From assembly GCA_020698575.1 (NCBI GenBank), contig CM036239.1, positions 49,441,763 through 49,505,762 on the forward strand: 64,000 bases of DNA, in the 5' to 3' direction. A program made the translations under genes and the position numbers. Position 1 is the stretch's first letter, and each line of letters starts with the position of its first letter. Source of the stretch: Bostrychus sinensis (lineage: Eukaryota > Chordata > Actinopteri > Gobiiformes > Eleotridae). The notes under the pieces are model-generated. The model searched no databases. It was not told the origin of the DNA and saw nothing but the letters and a program-made list of their open reading frames with translations. This document shows positions 54,521 through 64,000 of the stretch, piece by piece.

Positions 54521-54998
54521 GCAACCACCTTGCCTGTATGAATGAATGAAGTGTCTTGCCCAAGGACATAATGAGCATAAGTATGCAATGTCAGCAGAAG
54601 GGCTTGAACCGCCAGCCTTCAGGTAAAGGCCTCGATACACCAAGGCGACTCCCAGACTGCCACAGAAAAGACGGCGCGACAGTTCGTCTCTTCCCGTCTC
54701 CTCTCGTTCCCTCCTGTTTCCTCACGTCGGATGACCTTTTTCCCTCTTCATACACTGAAGCGACAACCGACCTAAAGACCGTGTCTTGCGCGTGACGTAA
54801 TTACCCCCCAAAGCAGAAAACTAGTCAGACGGCCTCCGTCCTGGAGCGATGGGGGCAGACGGCGCATACATATCAAAAGGACGGAAATGAGCGACGTGGA
54901 AGAACCGTTCAGACGGCTTCAGATGGGCGATCATTGCCTTGGTGTATGGAGGCCTTTAGTGGGTGAACATTTCTACCAACTGAACTACTGCCGCCCCA
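54518..54998 (-). mobile_element. tRNA-derived SINE, split by a MITE
   Basis: On the minus strand it starts at about 54998 with GGGGCGGCAGTAGTTCAGTT (A-box region TAGTTCAGTTGGTAGA) and TTCACCCACT. After the insert 54626-54957 it resumes with CTGAAGGCTGGCGGTTCAAG (B box GGTTCAAGCCC), then TGTCCTTGGGCAAGACACTT near the tail. It is the same family as 63278-63595 (CACCCACTAACCTGAAG, GGCGGTTCCATCCCC). Confidence 0.75.
54626..54957. mobile_element. MITE inserted in the SINE between A and B boxes
   Basis: The left end AAGGCCTCGATACACCAAGG is matched by the inverted right end AAGGCCTCCATACACCAAGG (1 mismatch in 20). TA/TTA lies next to both ends, consistent with a 2-3-bp target duplication. The interior is GC-rich with CpGs (GACGGCGCGACAG, GACGGCGCATAC) and non-coding. 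Confidence 0.7.
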
Positions 54999-55265
54999 AA
55001 ATCCTACAAATTGTTAGAATGGATTTTAGTTAGTATTGTTAGTATTGACAAATTTAACAAGCTTACAGGAAAAAAATGTAACATTTAGCCTACAACACAG
55101 TGAGTTGTACATATGTTTGTAAGTAGGCCTACACATAGGCTACTGACAATTCTGTAAATTTATTTGTTTGTCACTTTTGGTCACTACATGTAAAAAAAAA
55201 AAAAACAGCAAAAATAAATAAAAAATAGCGATGTAATATGTTTACTTTTGAACAATAATAATTTT
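54999..55265. other. AT-rich spacer
   Basis: Poly-A lies at about 55191-55205. Nothing else was recognised. Confidence 0.4.
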
Positions 55266-55500
55266 CTTATTATATTTGTGGGAATTTATTACATTTGCAG
55301 ACATGTCATGACCTTCCCACAAACGTAATAAACAACTGCAAATGTAATAGTTATTACGTTTGTGGAAAATTTCATTATTACAATTGCAGTGGGAAATCTC
55401 TGTTACATTTGTGGGAATTTATTACATTTGTGGGAATTTATTACATTTGTGGTTTATTACGTTTGTGGGGGTTATTACATTAGCGGATGTTACAAGGTGG
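55266..55500. repeat. Cluster of TTTGTGGGAATTTATTACAT repeats, partly inverted
   Basis: The word ATTACATTTGTGGG(AATTT) occurs about six times in plus orientation (about 55270, 55401, 55420, 55441 and degenerate forms to 55490). It occurs twice or more inverted (CCCACAAACGTAATAAACAA at 55317, AACTGCAAATGTAATAG at 55334). It could be the subterminal repeat of a DNA transposon. No TIR or TSD was resolved. Confidence 0.6.
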
Positions 55501-55684
55501 GACGTGCTTCACTGTCCCTAACACAGTGTTTTAGGGTAAACTTTAACTCATGATTTTGGGGTAAATGCTATTCTGTATTTTTAGGTGACTTTATTTACTC
55601 ACAATAAAGAGGTAACATTGGCTGGGTCCGGGGCTGAACTCAAAACATTCGGGCCTCAAGCCAAGGTAAAACGCCCTGGAGACG

Positions 55685-55880
55685 CTCTTAGCTCTGTTTC
55701 CACTGATTACTCACAGGCATTTTTCATTTTGGAGTAAAATGGCATCATACAAAAAGTTCTTATTAAAAACATTCTCTTTTAGTCACATAATGTTTTTAAA
55801 GGCTGTAAAATCTGCTGCTGTTCTAGAGGAGACCAAGACTGGGTTACAAATATGAATAAAAGCAGAATATATACCCTTTA
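55685..55880 (-). repeat. Dispersed repeat family A, partial copy
   Basis: The reverse complement matches 18065-18170 (AGCAGAATATA / TATATTCTGCT, CTTTTAGTCACATAATGTTT, TTCTAGAGGAGACCAAGACT). Confidence 0.55.
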
Positions 55881-55925
55881 AGCCAAGATTAAACCAGGAC
55901 CAAACCAGGTCTAAACCAGGACTAA
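55881..55925 (-). repeat. 11-bp minisatellite, four units, minus orientation
   Basis: ATTAAACCAGGACCAAACCA followed by GGTCTAAACCAGGACTAA. The smallest island of the family. Confidence 0.8.
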
Positions 55926-56960
55926 TATAGTTAAACCCTCTCCTCTGCTCTGTGGCTCCATCGTTAGGACCAGCTCTTTGTTCAGGATCCGCTCAGAGTG
56001 CCTCTCTTTTAGCCTCCTGGACTTATCTGACCTTTCCCTGCCGCACCAGCTGCAAGACGCTAACGAATGGAGTCTTCAGACGTGTTTTTGGAGAGAAGTA
56101 GTAGAAGAAGAAGAGGAGGAGGAGGAGGAGGAGAGGCACATTGGGGAAGAAGTGTAAGGGGGAGGCTTGACCTTCACAGCCTAATTGATAGTCTTTTGGT
56201 CCGCAGCCTGTTTGAACGGAGCACACGGCGGTCCCTGTTGTTACATCTCTTCTTCTTCTTCTCCTCCTCTCTGCACTCATCAGAGTCTGGAGCAGGTGTA
56301 GGTGGGAGGGAGGGAGCCCCCAGTGGATGTCTCCGATCGATACAGAGCGTCTTCAGGTCGTTAGCACAAGAGAACTCAGGCCTAGAGAGTCCGGGAGGGA
56401 GGCAGTGGTCAGTAATGAGGGGGTGAAAAAAAGAGCAAAGCAACATAATCTAATCAACAGGAGAGAGACTGAGAGACAAAGCCAAAGTGCCAGCTCCCCT
56501 AAAGAAGACTAAACGCACCTAAATCTGCTCCCATAACCCACTTAAGTGTTTTTAAAGCTGTTTAATTCCATCTAAAGCTACAGTTCACTTCCTTCATACT
56601 CAAAGCTGAGAGAGGAGAGGACAGGAGAGAGGAGAGAGAAGAGAGGAGAAGAGAGAGGAGAAGGGAGAGGTTAGTGTGAATAAGTTCTCCATTCCAATTA
56701 ATAATACTTTCTAATGTATTGTAAGCTGTTGTTTAGCCGTAGGGAGGATATTAAACACAAATTAAACTTGCCATTTGCCCACACAACTCTGCTGTAGATA
56801 ACTGACTGTTTTCGTGTATACACTGTGTGAAATAACAAAGTGGCCAGGACCTGTTTTGTCATTCACTCTCCAGGCACCAGTCACTCAGTGGGACTCTGAT
56901 GTCCTGATGGCACTGGAGGGCCTAATGGACTGAGCCGTCTCACGTTTGTATAAGGCAGCT
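55926..56960. other. Single-copy-looking stretch with GA-rich tracts
   Basis: A GAAGAAGAGGAGGAGGAGGA tract lies at 56104-56133, a TCTTCTTCTTCTTCTCC tract at 56249-56270 and a GAGAGGAGA tract at 56607-56668. The first two are complementary and could pair. The frames here (85-119 codons) are driven by these tracts. 56690-56790 (ATTCCAATTAATAATACTTT, GTAGGGAGGATATTAAACAC) may be conserved non-coding DNA. Confidence 0.4.
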
Positions 56961-57110
56961 GTTCCCAAAGTAAAGAGTCTCGCGGCCCCCTTAAAAATCT
57001 GAAAATCCCACACGAACCCCCAACAATAAAATTTCACTCTGTTTAAAAAACTACGTTGTGTTTTTTCCCCACAGATTTTTATTAAAAACGTTAAAAAAAA
57101 CTGTAACACT
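56959..57110 (-). repeat. Dispersed repeat related to 36665-36855
   Basis: See 36665. Shared phrases are TGTTCCCAAAG, GCGGCCCCCTTAAAAATCTG and CCCCAACAATAAA. Confidence 0.4.
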
Positions 57111-57358
57111 TTAGAATAATGCACACTATTAAGCATTATTTAAGTATTAGCTTAGAGTTAGTAACTAGTTAACTGAATATTTACAAAACATCACTTCAAC
57201 ATTTATAAGCAACACTGAGTAATAAACACTGTTATTAATGTTTCATTCTTTAGGAATCAGCTCATGTAAATAATTGCACAATTAAAATATCAGTGGTAAT
57301 TCAGGATCTAAAAACTATTCTGAAAATGACTTAATTTATTGTATTTATTGTTAATGCT
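57111..57358. other. AT-rich spacer
   Basis: Nothing recognised. Confidence 0.4.
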
Positions 57359-57582
57359 TTTTTTTATTTTTATTTTTATATGGGACAGCGTGTATTAATG
57401 AACAGCAGCTAGTGCCGTAAATACACCAGATTATAGCCCAAAGCAAATTTCCATCCGTAGTCCCCACTCACTCACATTCACACCGGCTTCCTGGTGTTCC
57501 CCAGTGGTCCCCCATCCAGGTACTGACCCTGCTTAGCTTCCGAGGTCTGACGGGATCGGGCATCCACAAGGCGGTATGGCCA
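57359..57582 (-). mobile_element. 5S-rRNA-headed SINE (SINE3-like)
   Basis: On the minus strand from 57582: TGGCCATACCGCCTTGTGGA, CCCGATCCCGTCAGACCTCG, GAAGCTAAGCAGGGTC (5S box A), GTACCTGGATGGGGGACC (box C) and GGGGAACACCAGG. This is the 5S rRNA gene with about ten bases missing between the boxes. From 57460 down follows a tail with GGACTACGGATGGAAATTTG and CTATAATCTGGTGTATTTA, ending (AATAAAA)n. That tail module is also in the 30.3-31.2 kb insertions. The 5S head supplies a TFIIIA/RNA polymerase III internal promoter. It is not a functional 5S gene. Confidence 0.85.
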
Positions 57583-57600
57583 CATACCGCCTTGTGGATG
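57561..57600. repeat. Perfect 18-bp palindrome at the 5' end of the 5S-SINE
   Basis: CATCCACAAGGCGGTATG (57561-57578), GCCA, CATACCGCCTTGTGGATG (57583-57600). The inner arm is the first part of the 5S head. The outer arm is an inverted copy of it. Confidence 0.95.
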
Positions 57601-58519
57601 CGTATTACTGCTTCATAGTTACGAGGTATTCTAAAATGTTACCAAAACACAAGTTCTTGGCTAAAGTAGCTTCAAAGTAGTATTTTAAACAACTATATAA
57701 CTGTACTTAATTGCAATTTGTTTACACATTCAATTTCTTTTTATGTACCTATTGTAGACAACCTCTGGGGTGAATTCTGGGTCATTGCTGTGTCCAGTTT
57801 ATATGTTACCATGTGATTTTAAAGTATTGTCTCCTTTGCGTTTCCTTTGATATTTACTTACTATAATTTTCTCATTATTATTTTTGGTTAGTCTATACCT
57901 TGGGCCATTATGAGTTCTAAATCATTTGTTCCAACTCAGCCGTGTTTGGTCCCAGGACCCGAAAAAACACTATTTTTGAGACAAGCCTCAGACGGAATTA
58001 TGTGAGTGTGTAAAAAGTAGTGCTACAGTTGCATACAGAGTCACAGAGCCATGACATGTGGAACAAAAAGTGCTGACATCATGAGGAGCATAGCAAAATA
58101 ACATTATAGGCCTTTATATTTTTCTGTTTTCAAATATCAAATTACTTATTGGCAAAATATATATAAAAAATCTCCACCTCAATGACAAATACTCTTTACA
58201 AACTGTTACATTGTGACACTGTGTCATTGGAATTACTGTCTCAGGTGTAAATAGAAATCTCCCTGAGTTTATTAGCTAAAGATTAAGCCCAAAATGAACT
58301 CCGTGTCTGAAACAGGTCTTCTGCTGTAGCTGAAAACATGTCCCATAACCCCAGACTGAAATATAGAGTTCTACTTTTTTAATTTGCAGTATGCGGTATT
58401 TAATGTTCCTTAACACCAAAAGGGTCTGTAACTGGCTATTTCAATGGCTCTGCTTTATTTCTGGGTTTCAGATGATGTCACAGCTTTCTATAGGTCTATA
58501 GTATTTCGCTGAGACGGGG
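57601..58519. other. AT-rich non-coding stretch
   Basis: Nothing recognised. Confidence 0.45.
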
Positions 58520-58686
58520 GGCAATTTCAATGTCTCAGGATAATCTTTTAAAAAATGCAGATTTTAAGGTGTGTGTGGGTACATATAGCAAGATCATGGA
58601 TCTTGTTACTTATTTATAAATGATCAGGTTTAACATTTTGGAATTTTATTTTTGGATATTTCTTATGAAAATAGCATCTAACTTAT
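58520..58686 (+). repeat. Dispersed repeat shared with 48560-48760
   Basis: Similarity stops at about 58686, exactly where the coiled-coil frame begins to look protein-like. Confidence 0.5.
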
Positions 58687-59102
58687 CCCAGAAAACTGGC
58701 ATCATTAAGAAGAGAGAAGAGCAGAGGGAGATCCAGGAGTTTAAGGAGAAGAGTGACAATGATAGGCTGCTTAAGAAGAAAGACCAGGAGAAGGCTTCAC
58801 AGAGGAAGCAGGAGCAGAGAGAATGTTATGAGTACAATGCCAGAATAGTTGCTGATAAATTTGTACAGCCCGAACGCAGGAACAGGCAGGAACAGGAGGC
58901 CGCTAAATATGAGCCCAGACGATGCCAAAAAGTGGAAATCTTTAAATCGCGGCAGATTCGTACAGAGGTTGTTGCAAAGAAACTGGTTGAGTTGAAGGAA
59001 AAAGATGCTCTTAAGCCTCAGAGAGAGGAGGAAGAGCGAGCAGAAAGGTTTAAAAAAGAGGAAGAGCTTGAACTTCAACAAGAAGCGCTCACGCAGAAAT
59101 GA
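58687..59102 (+). CDS. Coiled-coil open frame, possible retrocopy fragment (TPH-like)
   Basis: The frame is open from 58620 to TGA at 59100-59102. The first ~22 codons lie in a dispersed repeat, so the meaningful part starts near 58687. The ~138 residues are highly charged, with K/E/R/Q and regular A/L spacing: IIKKREEQREIQEFKEKSDN, then ARIVADKF and RCQKVEIFKSRQIRTEV, then EEEERAERFKKEEELELQQE. This resembles trichohyalin-plectin-homology coiled coils of ciliary proteins, but such composition is easily mimicked and no paralogue can be named. There is no intron and no promoter was seen. A 5' and 3' truncated retrocopy or transposon-encoded coiled coil are both possible. Confidence 0.35.
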
Positions 59103-59480
59103 AGCGTGGCTTTTATGTTTAAAACATATGCATTTTTGTGTAATTACACCTCCGACATTCAACACAGGTTTAGAAGGTCAAAAGGTCTTTGCAGGAGGGG
59201 GAGGGATTGGGCGGGGTCGGGGCACATCTTAAGGTGCGTACTGCTGTACACTTGCAGGCACTACTGGTGTTAACAGTGGTGAACAGATCTTTCAGTTTGA
59301 CGTGAAGGTCTTTTCCACCGGATTCCCTGTACACTCTATAGACACAAATTACAGAGCAGGGGCAGTCTATGTTGAAGCGCATTATTGTGAAGGGCTCAAG
59401 CGTGGCTTTGTTTAAAACATATGCATATCTGTGTAATTACACCTCTGACCCCCAACACAGGTTTAGGAGGTCAAAAGAGT
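59103..59480. repeat. ~80-bp direct repeats flanking 59185-59395
   Basis: 59103-59180 and 59402-59480 share AGCGTGGCTTT, GTTTAAAACATATGCAT, GTGTAATTACACCTC and AACACAGGTTTAG in the same order, with several differences. Confidence 0.75.
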
Positions 59481-61490
59481 CAAATGTAGTCAACACTTTG
59501 TTCTGAGTTGTATCTGAGTTACCGGATCCAAGCAAACATTTGCTGGATCAGACTGCGTCAAAATAAGGGAGTTTCCGGATCCTGTTCCGGCAAGATCCAG
59601 CTCAAATTAAGCCCTGCATAGAACACACATTTAAATCAATATCCACATTATTATGAATAACTAGAAAACAAAAAAGAACTATTTAAATGGCAACTGGTGG
59701 AGGAACACAACACCAGATAACCTACCAACAGCAACGTGTGGGCAACAAACTGCAAAGTCACCCTGCAGCCAGCTTTATTCTTTACTTGATTTATTCTTTA
59801 CTTGGTGTGTTTTTTTTTTGTTTTTTTTTTTGTTTTTTTTATATAGTTTGTACTTTAGTTAGTCCCAGAGAAATAAGCATGTGTTAGCTGCTCTTAGACT
59901 TTCTTTTTTTTTATTGCATTGTGTTAGCTATCTCTGGGCACTAAGCTAGCCAGGGAAGAGCGCCCACGGGGTCTCCCCCGAGTTTTTCAAGAGCACCTCC
60001 TTTGCCATACTATATGTTATCTTTGTGACTCTGGTTGGATATTTATGTAAATAAAATGTGAATTTTAATTCTGAAGGTTTAGTGTGAAACTCTTTTAATT
60101 ATTGTATTAGTACATGAAAAAAGAATAGTGCTAGTGTAAAGAAATGCATGACATCACTTCAGCGCTGTAGTCTGCCACACACTGCTGTTGCACTGTAAAC
60201 CACACACTGTGAGCATTTAAGCCTTTGTGATGCTAAATTTGAAGCTTAATTTTGCTAAAATAATTTTAATACAATTCAATGCACAAAGTTATATTTTCTT
60301 TATATTATTGTAATTTTATATGTGTTAAGTATATTGCCTTTTTGGTATGCATTGTAAAACAATGGTATAGCACTTAAAAAAAGGTTTATTATTAATACAT
60401 GATTATTGTTGTTAAAATATAAACCTCTGATAAACAAAGGGATTAAGAAATTACATTCCATAATTAACATACACTGTAAAAAGTGTTACAGTTAGAAATG
60501 AGTATTATCAATGTTCTGTGCTATTTTATTTTGGTTAAAGCACTTTGGTTAAAGCAATCATTCTAAAATTGTCATATGAAGATATAGAAATGTGAACTGA
60601 ATAGTAATAGCCCTGTTCTTCACAGGCTAGGGTTTTTGGTGGACCATTGGATCTGGAATCCTCCCTAGAGGGAGGTGGCGAGCCTCTTTTGAACGAACCG
60701 GACATTTCTGGCCTCTGGTTCTCCTCCCACGAACTAACAACTGTGCCGCATTGATACAATCGGATTTATCTTAACTTGACTTGACTCAAACTGACTATTT
60801 AGCCAGCTGGACTATACATTATCTGAGCTCAGATTGGACACTGGGGGTGTCTTTTAAATTTGTATTGTACTAAAGTGCACTGTTACTACTGTTATTGTTA
60901 CATATGGTAATACATTCAACAGCAAATTTAACATTGGTCTCCACTCATCTTTACCTTAGCCTTCCTGCCGAACCTAATCATTGGCCCAACCCCTTATTTC
61001 TAATCTGTCCTGCATAAGGGTTACACTGTCAATAAAGCTCATTTGAATTCGGGTGCACGGTGCACCCCTTTCTCTTTTCCCTCCCTCACCACTGCACAGA
61101 GCTGTGTCAGTGTCAGGGAGGGGTGTGCTCAGACAGGAACTGGAGCAGAGAGGAGCAAACTCTGGAGAAATGCAGGTATCCAACAAACCATGAGCCCAGG
61201 CTCTGCATGAGCAGACAAAACTTTAGCCACAAGCAACAGAGAAGCTAATGGCACGTAGCAAACATGATCCTAGTTTAGGCTCCAGATGAACTAAATACGT
61301 TACTCCTGTACCTTTGTGCATCTCATAACCACATTTATTAAATGACTAAAACTTTGTGCTGTTGCAGGGTTTCGGGGATGTCTCAGTAGCACACTGGGTA
61401 AGGTTGGAAGTCCTGAACCAGCTGTGCTAAAATTGAGACTTGAGCTTAAACACTGGGAGGGAACTCAGCCTACTCCACTTTCTTCACACT
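59481..61490. other. AT-rich non-coding stretch
   Basis: No gene is recognised over 2 kb. Poly-T tracts lie at about 59812-59840. The phrase at 60620-60740 (GGAATCCTCCCTAGAGGGAG, with a CCTCCCTAGAGGGAGG palindrome) is locally GC-rich. Confidence 0.5.
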
Positions 61491-61493
61491 GGC

Positions 61494-61600
61494 CAGTAGT
61501 GTTGTTACGATACTAAAATTTCAACTCAATTTCGATACTAAAAAAAAACCCTTGATACCGATTTCAATACCACGATGACAAAAATGACCACTTTTCATTG
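61494..61600 (+). mobile_element. hAT-like tip (orphan)
   Basis: CAGTAGTGTTGTTACGATAC + TAAAATTTCAACTCAATTTC and GATACCGATTTCAATACCAC are typical of a fish hAT tip (CAGTGTTGTTACGATAC...). No partner end was found. Confidence 0.45.
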
Positions 61601-62744
61601 AATGTTTGAGATAATACATGGGCTCTAATCGCCTCCTTTACTGTCATCATAATATTTAAACTATATTTTGTATAGAATAATATTATTAGGCTATTACTAT
61701 ATATGTAGCATACTTGGTACATTTTTCAAACTTATATTTTTTTGCAAACAGTGGTTTATCCTCCAACACTCTGATACCTCTGCAGTCCACAGCTATGTAG
61801 CTGTGGACTATGATCTTTTATTCAACACAATGCTTAATAATACAGTAACTAGTTTGTATATGTGATCCAAAATGATTTCAGATTATGATAAATGATTCCT
61901 CAAAGGTCAAGTTTAATTACAGTTTACCTGTTTCCATTATCTATGGTAGTGGGTTATTAGGCTGCAGTTGCCATGGTTCATATTTATATTGTGGCTGCAG
62001 TCATTGACAGTGATGGGTCAGACAGACTCAGGACCACAGTGGTCCTTTAAATATGGCTGCTTTGCTAACACTAACATCTCTCTCCTTGCTCCACTGGTAA
62101 CAAGACATTTGTAGTTACATTTAGGCTGTTTGGGGACATTGTAATTGCAACTCCAAAAGGTTTACAAAAATGAATAAAATTTATTATACATTTTCAGATG
62201 AATTGCGTTCATTAGTTATACATATTGTAATTTACCAACGCTGTTTAAAGCCGTGTTGTTGCTGAGCTATTGAAGCGTTTTAATGTTCTCCGGCTTTGTC
62301 TCAAAAGACAATGAGCCGGATCGTCCGCTCTTTCAGGGCGCCAGGCGCGGCTGACATACAGGAGTATGGAACAGTTTACAGTTTACTTTTTTTTTTCCTT
62401 TGCTTTTTAGCACAACGGAAAAGCATGACAGTGCGTTTAAATAGCACGCCAGATTTAGTGCCATTTTGCTGCCATCTCAACGCATTTTTCACTTTTTGCG
62501 TCTCTCATTTGAATCACTTTCTGATCCTAAATGGCACGCCTCATGTCACATCAGCAATAAAAATATTTGGAGACATAGTGGCGACTCAGAGACAGAGATC
62601 ACGTTGCACTATGGTCATACTCAAAAACAAGTCCAAAAACTGGCCCACATGAAAGGATACTGTGTGAAAAGCGTGCAAGTTGCTATAGCAATAGCATGTC
62701 CCGTCTGAGAGTAGACAGGACAGTAGTCAGTGGAGCAGAGCGGG
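61601..62744. other. AT-rich non-coding stretch
   Basis: The stretch 62560-62660 (ACTATGGTCATACTCAAAAA, AAACTGGCCCACATGAAAGG) has a diverged match at 63070-63120 (ACTACTTGCTCATAAGAACA, AAACGAGCCCATATGAAAGG). The 118-codon frame at 62296-62652 lies in it but has no recognised domain. Confidence 0.4.
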
Positions 62745-62908
62745 CCCCTCACCTGTCTGCAGCTGTGACAGGAGCCCCGCCCCTCACCTGTCTGCAGCTG
62801 TGACAGGAGCCCCGCCCCTCACCTGTCTGCAGCTGTGACAGGGGCCCCGCCCCTCACCTGTCTGCAGCTGTGACAGGAGCCCCGCCCCTCACCTGTCTGC
62901 AGCTGTGA
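62745..62908. repeat. 35-bp GC-rich minisatellite (~4.7 copies)
   Basis: The unit CCCCTCACCTGTCTGCAGCT + GTGACAGGAGCCCCG repeats. Each unit carries the interrupted palindrome CCTGTC...GACAGG around the PstI-like CTGCAG. Only one substitution (GGGG for GGAG) was seen among full units, and the last unit ends in TGATGGGAGC. Confidence 0.95.
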
Positions 62909-63277
62909 TGGGAGCACTGTCCTTAAAAGCGGTGAGCGCCAGGACACAGGAGATTTTATGCAAACGAAAAATGATTTTTCTTACGCACAGCCTTCGCGGA
63001 TGCCGAGGTAACACTGGCACACTGTGCAGAGATCTGTGGGCTGTGGCGCACCACGCAACAACTGCATGGCCACTACTTGCTCATAAGAACAAATCCAAAA
63101 CGAGCCCATATGAAAGGTTTTTTGTTTTCTTATTGGGAAACGTGAAAACGAAAGGCTAGCAGGTACACGGACCCTGTGCCCCCCCCAATTTTGAGGGATC
63201 CTCTTGCTTTGAGGGTTTTTTTTTTTTTTTTTTCAATTTTTTTTTTCAATTTTTTTTTCTAATTTTTTTTTTTAGTG
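62909..63277. other. Non-coding stretch ending in T-rich tract
   Basis: Poly-T with regular interruptions lies at 63217-63274. 63070-63120 is a diverged repeat of 62600-62660. Confidence 0.45.
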
Positions 63278-63595
63278 CAGAGAGGACGAGCTCAGTGTTG
63301 TACAGACTGTTCACCCACTAACCTGAAGCTTGGCGGTTCCATCCCCGCTGCTGACACCACATACTGTCATTGTGTCCTTGGGCGAAACACTTCACCCATC
63401 TTGCCTGTGTATGAACGAGTGAGGCCATAGGTGCAGAATGGCAGCCATGTTTCTGTCAGTCTGCCCCAGGGCGGCTCTGGATACAGAAGTGTCTCACCAC
63501 TGCAGAGTCTGACTGAGGAGAGAAGGAAGAAGAGAGAAGGTAGAATCCACCTGATTATAAAGCAACTTTGAGTGAGTACAAAAAAGTTCTGTACA
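63278..63595 (+). mobile_element. tRNA-derived SINE
   Basis: GAGCTCAGTGTTGTACAGAC (A-box region), CACCCACTAACCTGAAGCTT, GGCGGTTCCATCCCC (B box), TGTCCTTGGGCGAAACACTT, CATAGGTGCAGAATGGCAGC, TCTGTCAGTCTGCCCCAGGG and CACCTGATTATAAAGCAACTTT lie in the order of a common fish SINE. It is the same family as the split copy at 54518-54998. No clear TSD was resolved. Confidence 0.75.
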
Positions 63596-63815
63596 GCAGT
63601 AGTTCCCAACCTTTTTCACCGCGTGTGCTTCCTGGGTTTTTTGTCCAGCACTTTTATGAGTACACTCATCAAAAGTGCTTACACATCTGTTATTAAAACT
63701 TTCTTGTGTGCATTTTTTTTTTTTTTTACTCAAATTTGACATAAAAATACAAACAAATAACAATATAAACTCTCATTACATTTACTTTTTTTAGTATATA
63801 TTTTATGTTCAGAAT
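63596..63815. other. AT-rich spacer
   Basis: AGTAGTTCCCAACCTTTTTC at 63599 resembles a hAT tip. Poly-T lies at about 63714-63727. Confidence 0.4.
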
Positions 63816-64000
63816 AGGGCTGTCAGCATTAACACGTTAACGCATGCGATTAATAGAAAGAAAATTAACGCGTTAAAATTTATTAACGCAAATTAATCAC
63901 ACGGTCTGTTTTGCCGTAACAGGAGCGCTTCTCAAAGCATTTTGGAGGGCATGAAGCCGTGTCGGGGGGGCGTGACCGTCTTGGAAATGTGCGTACATCA
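63816..64000 (+). mobile_element. hAT-like element, left tip (continues past the window)
   Basis: AGGGCTGTCAGCATTAACAC, GTTAACGCATGCGATTAATA, TTAACGCGTTAA and TTAACGCAAATTAATCAC form the same palindrome-rich tip as the minus-oriented element ending at 17303. The interior begins at about 63900 with CpG-rich sequence. Confidence 0.6.

Noticed and set aside
54336..54643. Frames rich in Ile-Tyr repeats
   Set aside because: Produced by the (TA)n microsatellite.
56023..56446. Overlapping frames on both strands (85-119 residues)
   Set aside because: Driven by GAAGAAGAGGAGG and complementary tracts; no domain recognised.
57482..57585. Functional 5S rRNA gene
   Set aside because: About ten bases between the A and C boxes are missing, the end is not 5S-like and the sequence continues into a SINE tail.
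58797..59165. 122-residue minus-strand frame (leucine/phenylalanine-rich)
   Set aside because: Antisense of the lysine/glutamate-rich coiled-coil frame; hydrophobic composition is the expected complement.

Overview
This is a eukaryotic, repeat-dominated window, almost certainly from a teleost fish. The evidence is the mobile-element fauna: tRNA-headed SINEs with L2-like tails, a 5S-rRNA-headed SINE, a miniature Tc1, several hAT elements with 8-bp target-site duplications (TSDs), an LTR element with Ty3/Gypsy-type ends, and LINE 3' ends. Long (GT)n and (TA)n microsatellites and very long minisatellites agree with this. I found no convincing intact host protein-coding gene, no rRNA or tRNA gene, no CRISPR array and no prokaryotic operon. 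Most long open frames are by-products of tandem repeats that lack stop codons.

Layout. 1-7.0 kb: two short arrays and one ~0.8-kb array of an 11-bp repeat (consensus NCCTGGTTTAG), a 2.7-kb array of a 28-bp repeat (2786-5513), and short single-copy islands. 7.1-11.5 kb: old SINE/LINE tails, then an LTR retroelement (9376-11500) with a 5-bp TSD, a truncated 5' LTR, an intact-looking 3' LTR and an expanded proline-rich 3' coding end. 12.2-17.3 kb: decayed DNA transposons, including a broken minus-strand hAT transposase of the ZMYM1-like type and a nested TIR element. 18-21 kb: a dispersed repeat, a SINE with a 14-bp TSD, and a GC-rich island with many TAATTA motifs that may be a developmental enhancer. 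21.2-22.6 kb: 11-bp arrays in opposite orientations, followed by a hAT MITE with an 8-bp TSD. 24.9-26.3 kb: a TIR element and an inverted relative. 27.1-35.7 kb: the largest 11-bp block, 1.3 kb in plus orientation, a 0.9-kb unique spacer, then 6.3 kb in minus orientation. The latter contains a tandem duplication of 2415 bp that I could not distinguish between copies, carrying LINE-derived inserts with it. 36.7-41.0 kb: a duplicated ~0.5-kb segment, a broken exon-like segment next to NRF1-like sites, and a LINE reverse-transcriptase remnant split by a TTAA-flanked MITE. 42.6-44.7 kb: a 47/57-bp minisatellite, degenerate telomere-like sequence, a fold-back MITE and a LINE end. 45.7-53.2 kb: a second copy of the 12.8-kb element, a mini-Tc1, an L1-like ORF2 scrap, and a hAT element with a BED-finger transposase fragment and a nested MITE. 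53.6-64 kb: exon-like scraps, a SINE split by a MITE, a 5S-SINE ending in a perfect 18-bp palindrome, a coiled-coil open frame, a 35-bp GC-rich repeat, another SINE and a hAT tip.

The strongest leads are (1) the 11-bp family, present at about ten sites and switching orientation twice; (2) the 2415-bp tandem duplication; (3) arrays whose unit leaves every frame open on one or both strands; and (4) nested insertions whose target duplications give relative ages. Nothing here establishes a new molecular system. All boundaries were read by eye.
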